Shown: positions 17,103 to 23,818 of the stretch, piece after piece
Numbering within the stretch: the stretch's first letter is position 1
How the letters are laid out: each line of letters starts with the position of its first letter
The notes under the pieces: model-generated
Seen by the model: only the letters and a program-made list of their open reading frames with translations
Told to the model about the DNA's origin: nothing
The model's database searches: none
Assembly: GCA_903830915.1 (NCBI GenBank)
Contig: CAIKVR010000006.1
Coordinates: 1-41,162 of the forward strand
DNA length: 41,162 bases
Source: an uncultured Bacteroidales bacterium
Lineage (GTDB): Bacteria > Bacteroidota > Bacteroidia > Bacteroidales > Paludibacteraceae
Direction of reading: 5' to 3'
Translations under genes and position numbers: made by a program

Positions 17103-17876
17103 TTACACCCAACCTTCCTGAATTGTTTTCACTGTCAAATCAGCTGTAGATTTAGCTCCTGTTTTTGCCAGTATGTTTCGGCGATGGTTGAGTATTGTAT
17201 GTTTGCTCAGACCAAGTATTTCTGCAATTTCGTTGCTATGTTTACCGTGAATAATATGAAACAATACCTCTTTTTCCCTGTCAGACAACAGTGATTTTGA
17301 TGGAATAAACACTTCCTCTGCTTCTATATTCAGATACGATGGTTCACCATTCATGCCAATAATGGAAAGAGATGGCGTTCCTTCAGATTTTATATCGCTA
17401 ATATCGGTATGAATACCCAATGATTTATTAACGCCTCCTGTCTCGGTAGTCTCCAGGGTTACAACTTGTTGTAATACTCTAATATATTCTCCGCTAGTTT
17501 TTCGCACCCGAAAATCGTATTGTACTTTGTAGTTAAATATATTTTCAACAGTAAGTTTATTAAAAAACTCAGCCACTTTGTTTTCGAAGTTTACATAATA
17601 TTGTACATCCTCCGGATGAATTACCTGTGTAAAGAAAAATTCGGGAGTAAACTCCTCAGGTGTATAACCTAAAATATCGGTAATACTGTCACTCACAAAG
17701 GGAAGAGTCATGTTTTGAATATCAAAAATATAGTAGTAAAAGTTCCCAATGTGAATAATATTCAGCAGTCTTTTGTGAATATCCAGTTCAAGTTCCAGCC
17801 TGATTTCTTTACCATCGCGGATAACATCTTCCCAAATATGTCGGGCTTGATCGAAAGGAAGTATTTTTTTAGCCAT
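17103..17876 (-). CDS. PAS-LuxR transcription regulator, copy 2
   Basis: The 257-residue protein has the same layout as copy 1: PAS domain at about 35-166 with ITDILGYTPEEFTPEFFF, IHPEDV and GEYIRVLQQVV, then a LuxR HTH with SDREKEVLFHIIHGKHSNE and SKHTILNHRRNI, ending IQEGWV. It is a close relative of copy 3, and similarity extends through both upstream regions to about 18191. The minus strand at 17956-17963 reads TATTTTTG, a possible -7 element for this gene. A dyad at 17983-18000 lies between it and a rightward promoter, which would let one bound regulator act on both. Auto-regulation is inference. Confidence 0.9.
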   Translation of the reverse strand: MAKKILPFDQARHIWEDVIRDGKEIRLELELDIHKRLLNIIHIGNFYYYIFDIQNMTLPFVSDSITDILGYTPEEFTPEFFFTQVIHPEDVQYYVNFENKVAEFFNKLTVENIFNYKVQYDFRVRKTSGEYIRVLQQVVTLETTETGGVNKSLGIHTDISDIKSEGTPSLSIIGMNGEPSYLNIEAEEVFIPSKSLLSDREKEVLFHIIHGKHSNEIAEILGLSKHTILNHRRNILAKTGAKSTADLTVKTIQEGWV

Positions 17877-17982
17877 AATGTTACGATTTTATGAATTTTA
17901 TCAGAATTACAAGTCAAATAGAAAGAATAAAAATCGAATAACTAAACAAATTTGGCAAAAATAAGCGAAAATAACCCCAAAA

Positions 17983-18000
17983 ATGACATAAAGTAGTCAT
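17983..18000. promoter_or_regulatory. Candidate operator dyad, copy A
   Basis: ATGAC and GTCAT are separated by eight bases. The 18-bp sequence is identical at 23436-23453, although the flanking sequence has drifted. It directly abuts the -33 element of a rightward promoter, where LuxR-type activators usually bind. Confidence 0.6.
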
Positions 18001-18030
18001 TGTTTTTAGAGAAATGAGTTTGTATTTTTA
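18000..18030 (+). promoter_or_regulatory. Rightward promoter, copy A
   Basis: TTG at 18000-18002, 20 bases, then TATTTTTA at 18023-18030. The spacing equals that of copy B at 23453-23483, where the last base is G and the -7 element is a full match. It would give a leader of about 200 bases in front of the ATG at 18237. Within that leader, 18062-18080 is a 19-bp palindrome with nine-base arms. Confidence 0.5.
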
Positions 18031-18236
18031 CCGCCGTAATCTAATATGTCTAATTGGGAAGCTTTCATACTGTATGAAAGACCTTAAAAAGCATATACAT
18101 TATTGACCCAAAAATATAGAATTTTTCTCTTTTATCACAAATGAATACTACAAACATGATAGTATTTATGGTTATTTAATAATTAAGCAAAAATAAATAA
18201 CTTAGAAAGATTGTAAAAGAAGGGAAATACATAAAA

Positions 18237-18509
18237 ATGAATGAATTATACAGTGTAATATTTGAGAATAAACCTGCAATTCATAAAATGATAAAATCGA
18301 ATGACATACAATCAATTATACAGGAGTTTAGAGGGAAAAAGTGCAAACTAAAACTATTGACTGGTGAACTTATTACTGGAACTCTGAGTGAAATACAACA
18401 TATCAGTTCATTGTATGAAAGTGTACAAGTGACTGAAACAGTAAATAACGAACTGATAAATGCCAAAACAATCCTTCTATCTCAAATCGAGGCATTAGGA
18501 TTAGCATAA
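18237..18509 (+). CDS. Small soluble protein, possible Sm-like core
   Basis: The 90-residue product has no signal peptide or membrane helix. I do not recognise it with certainty. The middle, FRGKKCKLKLLTGELITGTL, followed by a variable loop and VQVTETVNNELINAKTILLS, has the strand pattern of Sm/LSm-type barrels (a short N-terminal helix, then K-x-K-L-x-x-G-x-x-x-x-G-T-L). That is a resemblance only. It is the first gene after the dyad-controlled rightward promoter opposite PAS-LuxR copy 2, so it is the likeliest direct target. A stem of eight GC-rich pairs follows at 18579-18605. Confidence 0.7.
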   Translation: MNELYSVIFENKPAIHKMIKSNDIQSIIQEFRGKKCKLKLLTGELITGTLSEIQHISSLYESVQVTETVNNELINAKTILLSQIEALGLA

Positions 18510-18578
18510 ATTATTAAACGAATCAGGAAAAAATCTATGAGAATAGAGTTTGTTTACATTTTGTTTCAATGGGGCATA

Positions 18579-18615
18579 AGGCGCAGTTTGATGGATGCTG
18601 CGCCTGCCTGCTTTT
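18579..18615 (+). terminator. Weak hairpin terminator candidate
   Basis: AGGCGCAG pairs exactly with CTGCGCCT across an 11-base loop, and a short TTTT follows after a few bases. It lies about 70 bases after the small gene at 18237. The U-run is poor, so termination may be partial. Confidence 0.4.
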
Positions 18616-18618
18616 CAA

Positions 18619-18651
18619 AGTCATAGTCTCACTCCAAGTGAAACTATGACT
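18619..18651. repeat. 33-bp palindromic repeat, copy 1
   Basis: Outer arms AGTCAT/ATGACT and inner arms TCACT/AGTGA enclose CCA. It is the reverse-complement orientation of copies 2 and 3, whose centre is TGG. It ends 17 bases before a 36-codon open frame at 18669. Confidence 0.75.
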
Positions 18652-18668
18652 AAAACACTAAGTCAACA

Positions 18669-18779
18669 ATGAAAGACCTAAAACAAAAAGTAAAAGAATT
18701 TGCCGAAGTGTATATCAAACCTTTCTCAAGAAAGTGTTGTATTTATCAACTCAAAACCAATTCTGGTCTGCAAAAGTAA
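18669..18779 (+). CDS. Short open frame of uncertain reality (36 aa)
   Basis: The frame encodes a lysine-rich peptide beginning MKDLKQKVKEFAEVY, with two adjacent cysteines. I do not recognise it. It is reported because it starts 17 bases after a 33-bp palindrome, as the two large genes downstream do at longer distances. No ribosome binding site is visible. It could be a remnant of a longer gene. The surrounding 18510-18918 gap otherwise contains two small hairpins and a repeated ACGGGCTGA, and no other credible gene. Confidence 0.25.
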   Translation: MKDLKQKVKEFAEVYIKPFSRKCCIYQLKTNSGLQK

Positions 18780-18918
18780 ACGGGCTGACCACCCTACCCA
18801 ATGTGATAAGAAAATAAAGTGGTGAACAGAAACCACATAAACCCGAAGGATAAACTTCCAACGGGCTGAAATAAACGGGGCATAACAAAAAGCCTTACGA
18901 ATAAGAAAATTTTAAAAA

Positions 18919-19305
18919 ATGAAAAAAATGGAACAGAAAAAATTAATCAACAGTATTCGCTGGACAGCCAGCATTATCGGAACATTAATAGTTGCGCTTA
19001 CTCTATTCTTTTTGATTGGCTATATGATTGAAGGCAGAGACAAACCTGCTCCCAGTTTTGACAGTTCTACAATACTAACATTTATAGTATGGGGCATTGG
19101 ACTTGCAGGACTATTAGTTGCCTTATGGAAACCGGGTTTAGGCGGGCTAATCTCCACGCTTAGTTTTATTGTTTTTAACGTCATGGTTGCAATTAGCCCT
19201 AATCCGGATTCACATTACTCTTTTGTGCTCCTGGCATTCTTGTTTCCCTCAATTTTATTTTTAATATTTTGGTGGTTAAAAAGCAATCAAAACAGGAATT
19301 CCTAG
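18919..19305 (+). CDS. Four-helix integral membrane protein, unknown function
   Basis: The 128-residue protein has about four transmembrane helices (near 13-35, 48-65, 72-94 and 101-120). A short soluble loop with EGRDKPAPSFDSS separates the first two, and the tail is basic. No catalytic motif is visible and the family is not identified here. A second ATG three codons in (18928) is an alternative start. It lies 63 bases before a lipoprotein gene in the same direction, so the two may share a transcript. The upstream 139 bases show no clear promoter. Confidence 0.65.
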   Translation: MKKMEQKKLINSIRWTASIIGTLIVALTLFFLIGYMIEGRDKPAPSFDSSTILTFIVWGIGLAGLLVALWKPGLGGLISTLSFIVFNVMVAISPNPDSHYSFVLLAFLFPSILFLIFWWLKSNQNRNS

Positions 19306-19367
19306 CAGTTAAATAAATAGACGTTTCAATCAAAAAACCATGTTTATTTCGAGTCCAAAATAATCGT

Positions 19368-20057
19368 ATGAAAGCATTTAAAACATTGATTCCGTTTCTT
19401 TTGATGTTGACATCATCTTGTATTGTTGTCAATAATTTGTATGTAAATGATCCGGTTCCGTTAGAGAAAGACAGTATAAGAACATATATCGGTGTGGGAA
19501 GTGGATTTGAACCAAAAATTGATTCTATTTCTGCGAATGGAACTGTTCATCATCAGAACAAGTACGAACTTGCACCCAATCTGTGTTTTGGCGGACAATT
19601 TGGTTTAGGAAACCAAACCGATTTGAGGATTGCAGTAAACCTACCATATATAATTACCGGTTTCGGGATTCGTGCCGGAGTGCAACATAGTTTCTTTAAA
19701 AAAGAGACAGCATTCAATATGGCTATAGGTGCAGATGCCGGAGTTGTATTCACTAAAGATTCACTGTTTGGTAGTAAACTGAATGTTCCTATGGAGAGCA
19801 CCTTAAATGCAGATGTTTTTCTGCCACTGTCTTATAGTTTTAATCCGAAGTATCGGATTATTCTTACCCCCCGAATAAGTTTCAATGCAATTTATGTGAA
19901 AGATAATATTTATCTAAACAGAACAACTGTTTATACACCCTATATTCCATCCATCACCCTGGGTGTAAAACTTCACAGGATATATATTGAATCTGGTATT
20001 CATTCTGTAAATCATGTTTTGTTTCCAAATGTTGGAATTGTTTATGTGTTAAAATAA
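19368..20057 (+). CDS. Lipoprotein with outer-membrane beta-strand character
   Basis: The signal peptide ends LTSSC, giving a lipidation site at Cys18. After it, the 229-residue protein alternates hydrophobic and polar residues in many short strands (for example DLRIAVNLPYIITGFGIRAG and YIPSITLGVKL), and it finishes with GIVYVLK. That pattern suggests a beta-barrel or beta-sandwich at the outer membrane. I do not recognise a named family. It follows the four-helix membrane protein gene by 62 bases. A 210-base spacer then separates it from the BNR-repeat gene. Confidence 0.65.
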   Translation: MKAFKTLIPFLLMLTSSCIVVNNLYVNDPVPLEKDSIRTYIGVGSGFEPKIDSISANGTVHHQNKYELAPNLCFGGQFGLGNQTDLRIAVNLPYIITGFGIRAGVQHSFFKKETAFNMAIGADAGVVFTKDSLFGSKLNVPMESTLNADVFLPLSYSFNPKYRIILTPRISFNAIYVKDNIYLNRTTVYTPYIPSITLGVKLHRIYIESGIHSVNHVLFPNVGIVYVLK

Positions 20058-20190
20058 ATAAGCAGGTATGATATAGAATTTCAACTATAAATTACAAGCA
20101 AAAAACTTTGCTGCAAAGAGAAAAAATATTACTTTATTTTAACGGGATAAAATGAGTTGAAAAAATAGCATATTGAATGAAATAAATGAT

Positions 20191-20198
20191 TAGTTTTG
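20191..20198 (+). promoter_or_regulatory. -7-like element upstream of the BNR-repeat gene
   Basis: TAGTTTTG matches TAnnTTTG, 70 bases before the ATG at 20268. A TTG lies only 15 bases upstream, so the -33 match is poor. Confidence 0.3.
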
Positions 20199-20267
20199 TA
20201 ATATTAAACCGGAATATGCTGAAAATCCAAAAAAGAGTAAGCGCAACTATCATTAACAATTCGATTT

Positions 20268-22274
20268 ATGAAGAAAGGTTTAACAATATTAGTAGTTATC
20301 ATTTTTTTAGTTTTACCATTGAAAGCACAATGGAAACAATCACTTACCGGACAAAGTTCCTTAATGGATGCTGTGTGTACCGTAAATGACACTGTAATAT
20401 GGATTAAAGATCAACTGGGAGATAAGTTCTCCATCACCAAAAATGCAGGTAAAACATGGACAACAAAAAACTTTCCTGCAGGAATAGCTGCAAACAGAAT
20501 GTGCGGAAGTCTTGCTGCTGTGAGTGATAAAGTGGCTTATGTTATTGTAAGTCAGCCATCGGCAACAGACAAACAAGGAGTTTATAAAACTACCGATGGA
20601 GGAGATACCTGGACAAGACAGGAGACTGCATTTAGTTCGGCAAATTCATTTCCCGATTTGGTTTATTTTTGGAACGAAAACGAGGGAGTAGTGATTGGTG
20701 ATGGTATTAGCACAACAAATGGTATTCTTGAAATATATACCACAACCAATGGTGGAGCTCAATGGAATGCAGTTCCGGCAGCTAATATGCCTACAGCCAC
20801 CTCAACCGATTGGAGTACAAATACGAATAGTTTTATAAGGGTGAGAGGAAACAATATTTATTTAATCGGTGGAACAAATTACATTTATAAGTCTACAAAT
20901 AAGGGATTTAACTGGACTGCAATAAAAACACCTGCAACTAACGGTAATTCTGTACGATTTGATTTTAAAGATGAAAATAACGGGCTTTTATCTAATTACG
21001 ATGGCACAAAGAAAGTTTATTCACTTTATTCTACAGTTAACGGAGGCACAAACTGGAGTAAAATTGATTCAACCTCAACGATAAGTGAAGTAAAATTTGT
21101 TCCATCGCTTAATACATATTTTAGTACCGGTTCAACAGGCTTATTTTATTCTACTAATAATGGCATTTCGTGGACAAAGCATCCATCATTTGCCAATGTA
21201 GGTTTACAACCACTTAATGTTACTCCATCGGGAAACATTTTTATCGGAGGTTGGAGCTACGTATATAACAGTTCGAACTTTGCTGGAACTAATCTGGCAT
21301 TAATTAAAAGCAAATTAACCGGTTTGAAAAATATAGATCTTACTTTTAGCAATAATGTAGCTATTGCAAGCGCACAGGATACAATAAATTATATACTTAG
21401 TTACAGACAAAATAATGTTGTAACCAACACTAAAATAACACTCTCATCTGCAACTGTTGATGCAACAAACAACGCAGTGGTTCATCTGGTTAGTAGTGTT
21501 GATTTGCCGTTCGACACATGTTATATAAACGTGATAAATATAAAAGACGTTAATGGTATTTCTCTTATTAATTACAGTGCTTCAACTTATTCAAGTTTTA
21601 TTCATACTACTTTGAAAGATTATTCAACTGTAAGATATGGATTAATAGGAAGTAGCTATTTCCTTAATAATGACCCAAACAACATAAAAGCTCAATGGAA
21701 TTTCTGTTGGAGAGATGCGTTGAATAATACACAAGCAACGTTTCCTACAGTAAGTGGGAATAATAAAATTTTCACTTGGAGTTTCCCTTCTGTATTAATG
21801 TTTAGTGGCATAAGTCAGGGCGATGGCATGTTCAAATTCTGTATTCCTAACAGCGACAACAACCCCGATTGGTCTGTTGAACCTATAGGTTATCCTCAAA
21901 CAAATCTGTATACAGGTATTTCAATTGCCGAAGTTGACAAAACGACCGATGTTGGTGGAGCTTTTACCATACTTACTTCTGGATTGACTAAAAAATACAA
22001 TATTAAATTGATAATTGATCAAACTCCAGGAGTTGACCAAATAATATTGGATATAAATGGAGTAAATACAGCTATAAATTCTGTGAATATAAATGATGCA
22101 ACAATTATTAGCTATAAAATCTATAATGAGTCTGGAAAACTTTTAGTATCGAATGAAGTTGCAAATGGTTTAAAGTTGCAAACTATTAGAAAAACTTTAA
22201 ACAAAGGGCTGTATTTGATAAATGCAGTTTTAAATTCAGGAGAAGTTCAAAATTACAAATTTGTTGTACAGTAG
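20268..22274 (+). CDS. Secreted BNR/YCF48-like propeller protein with T9SS sorting tail
   Basis: The 668-residue protein has a signal peptide ending LKAQ. Residues of about 20-340 contain at least five BNR/Asp-box-like repeats: TTDGGDTWT, TTNGGAQWN, STNKGFNWT, TVNGGTNWS and STNNGISWT. These form a beta-propeller of the YCF48/sialidase-fold type. No sialidase active-site pattern is recognised. A second beta domain (about 345-450) begins LIKSKLTGLKNIDLTFSNN. A region around 450-600 with WNFCWRD and GDGMFKFCI resembles SusE/F-like binding domains. The last 65 residues fit a type A T9SS tail: YKIYNESGKLLVS, then KGLYLINAVLNSG and the ending YKFVVQ. It is the only gene here with that tail at the true C-terminus. 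It should be secreted to or across the cell surface. Confidence 0.82.
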   Translation: MKKGLTILVVIIFLVLPLKAQWKQSLTGQSSLMDAVCTVNDTVIWIKDQLGDKFSITKNAGKTWTTKNFPAGIAANRMCGSLAAVSDKVAYVIVSQPSATDKQGVYKTTDGGDTWTRQETAFSSANSFPDLVYFWNENEGVVIGDGISTTNGILEIYTTTNGGAQWNAVPAANMPTATSTDWSTNTNSFIRVRGNNIYLIGGTNYIYKSTNKGFNWTAIKTPATNGNSVRFDFKDENNGLLSNYDGTKKVYSLYSTVNGGTNWSKIDSTSTISEVKFVPSLNTYFSTGSTGLFYSTNNGISWTKHPSFANVGLQPLNVTPSGNIFIGGWSYVYNSSNFAGTNLALIKSKLTGLKNIDLTFSNNVAIASAQDTINYILSYRQNNVVTNTKITLSSATVDATNNAVVHLVSSVDLPFDTCYINVINIKDVNGISLINYSASTYSSFIHTTLKDYSTVRYGLIGSSYFLNNDPNNIKAQWNFCWRDALNNTQATFPTVSGNNKIFTWSFPSVLMFSGISQGDGMFKFCIPNSDNNPDWSVEPIGYPQTNLYTGISIAEVDKTTDVGGAFTILTSGLTKKYNIKLIIDQTPGVDQIILDINGVNTAINSVNINDATIISYKIYNESGKLLVSNEVANGLKLQTIRKTLNKGLYLINAVLNSGEVQNYKFVVQ

Positions 22275-22313
22275 AGTTAATTGGTTTAGTTGAAAAAAAC
22301 TATCAATAATTTA

Positions 22314-22358
22314 AATCCGGTCGAATTTCGCTTGAAATTCAACCGGATTACTTTTTTT
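22314..22358 (+). terminator. Intrinsic terminator after the BNR-repeat gene
   Basis: A 16-bp stem with one mismatch (22314-22329 with 22334-22349) and a GCTT loop is followed by ACTTTTTTT. It lies 40 bases past the stop codon. Confidence 0.88.
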
Positions 22359-22514
22359 GGCAGATTGAAAGTATCTGTGGGTTTTCGAAACTGTTTTATT
22401 TAGTTTTTTTTCTACTCAGCACCCAACTAAATATAATTGTTTGATTTTCATTTCGACTAATCGAACTGAAAATCATTTATACAAAAAAGCAGAAGGGTCG
22501 ACTTCAAATACTGC

Positions 22515-22547
22515 ACTCATTCGATGACTTAAAGTCATTTGATGAGT
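22515..22547. terminator. Hairpin between convergent genes
   Basis: ATGACTT/AAGTCAT form the inner stem and ACTCAT/ATGAGT the outer stem, with a few mismatches between them. It lies 14 bases past the stop of PAS-LuxR copy 3 on the minus strand. There is no U-run, so it may be only an RNA 3' end structure. Confidence 0.4.
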
Positions 22548-22560
22548 AATAGAAAAGTGG

Positions 22561-23331
22561 TCACATCCACCCTTCCTGAATCGTTTTTATAGTTAATTCA
22601 GCAGTTGATTTTGTTCCTGTTTTTGCCAAAATATTCCGGCGGTGATTGAGAACCGTGTGTTTACTCAGTCCCAGTAATTCAGCAATTTCGCTGCTGTGTT
22701 TACCGTGAATAATATGAAACAACACCTCTTTTTCCCTATCGGACAACAGTGATTTAGTGGGTTCAAACACCTTTTCCACTTCGATATTCAGATACGATGG
22801 TTCACCATCCATGCCAATAATGGATAAGGTGGGTGTGCCTTCGGGTTTCAATTCTGTAATGTCGGTATGAATGCCAAACGATTTGGTAACACCTCCGTTT
22901 TCAGTGGTTTGGAGAGTAATTACATGATGTAAAATACGAATATATTCACCATTTTTCTTGCGTAATCTGTAATCCGAACGAACTTTATACTTGAAAATCC
23001 GTACAATATCCAACGAAAAAAAGAATTCAGCAACTTTGTTTTCGAAATTAATAAAGTAGCTTACATCATCCGGATGTATTATTTGAAAAAAAAGATTCAT
23101 CATAAATTCTTCGGGAGTATAACCCAGCACATTAGCAATATCGGGACTTGTAAATTTAATTGTTGTAGATGCAACATCTAAAATCCAATAGTAGAAATTG
23201 CCAACATGAACGATATTAAGAATTTTCTTGTAAATTTCTAAATCCAATTCCAGGTTAATTTCTTTACCAACCCGAATGTCTCGTTCCCATATTTGCTGAA
23301 CCTGATCGAAAGGAAGTACTTTTTTTGCAAT
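22561..23331 (-). CDS. PAS-LuxR transcription regulator, copy 3, apparent ATT start
   Basis: Layout and motifs follow copy 2: ANVLGYTPEEFMMNLFF, IHPDDV and GEYIRILHHV in the PAS domain, SDREKEVLFHIIHGKHSSE and SKHTVLNHRRNI in the HTH, ending IQEGWM. Homology to copy 2 continues upstream of the first TTG (23247) without break: AKKVLPFDQVQQIWERDIRVG matches AKKILPFDQARHIWEDVIRDG. Exactly where copy 2 has ATG, this copy has ATT (23329-23331). No ATG occurs in frame between the upstream stop and there. ATT is a rare but known start. If it is used, the protein has 256 residues. If not, a TTG or CTG near codon 29 could give a version lacking the N-terminal helix. Silencing by loss of the start codon is the alternative. 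Confidence 0.82.
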   Translation of the reverse strand: MAKKVLPFDQVQQIWERDIRVGKEINLELDLEIYKKILNIVHVGNFYYWILDVASTTIKFTSPDIANVLGYTPEEFMMNLFFQIIHPDDVSYFINFENKVAEFFFSLDIVRIFKYKVRSDYRLRKKNGEYIRILHHVITLQTTENGGVTKSFGIHTDITELKPEGTPTLSIIGMDGEPSYLNIEVEKVFEPTKSLLSDREKEVLFHIIHGKHSSEIAELLGLSKHTVLNHRRNILAKTGTKSTAELTIKTIQEGWM

Positions 23332-23435
23332 AATGTTACAATTGTATGAATTTTATCAAAATTAAAAATCAATTTGAAAGACTGAAATCAAAATAATAAC
23401 ATAATTCAACGAAAAACAGCGAAAATAATCGAAAA

Positions 23436-23453
23436 ATGACATAAAGTAGTCAT
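23436..23453. promoter_or_regulatory. Candidate operator dyad, copy B
   Basis: The 18-bp dyad (ATGAC, eight bases, GTCAT) is identical to 17983-18000 and again abuts the -33 element of a rightward promoter. It lies 105 bases upstream of the PAS-LuxR copy 3 start. Confidence 0.6.
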
Positions 23454-23483
23454 TGTTTTTTGAGAAATGGTTTAGTATTTTTG
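23453..23483 (+). promoter_or_regulatory. Rightward promoter, copy B
   Basis: TTG at 23453-23455, 20 bases, then TATTTTTG at 23476-23483, a full match to TAnnTTTG. It would give a leader of about 330 bases before the ATG at 23819. The leader contains a block conserved with copy A up to 23643 and then a 33-bp palindrome. No gene is seen in 23332-23818. Confidence 0.6.
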
Positions 23484-23740
23484 CCAACTAAATACATTAG
23501 GTTAAATCACGAAACTCGAATAATGCATGAAAAACCTTAAAAACACAACCAAAAACGACCCAAAAATATAAAAATATCCTCTTTTTTTATAGTCATATCC
23601 TATAAAAACGATAGTATTTAGAGTTATTTAATAATTAAGCAAAGAGAAACTTGGATAATAAGTTGAATATAGGACTTTTTATTGTAAGATTAGGGGAACT
23701 GATTAAAAAGTGGTGGTGGAATAAAAACATTTAAATAAAA

Positions 23741-23773
23741 AGTCATAGTCTCACTTGGAGTGAGGCCATGACT
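23741..23773. repeat. 33-bp palindromic repeat, copy 2
   Basis: Outer arms AGTCAT/ATGACT, inner arms CTCACT/AGTGAG and centre TGG. It ends 45 bases before the ATG of the FISUMP-SusD gene. Confidence 0.75.
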
Positions 23774-23818
23774 AAAAGTAAGAACAACAAACAAAACAAC
23801 TCATAAAAAATTACGATT

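Noticed and set aside
18537-18626. 29-codon frame MRIEFVYIL...
   Set aside because: It overlaps a GC-rich hairpin and the start of a palindrome, has no recognisable motif and looks like chance.
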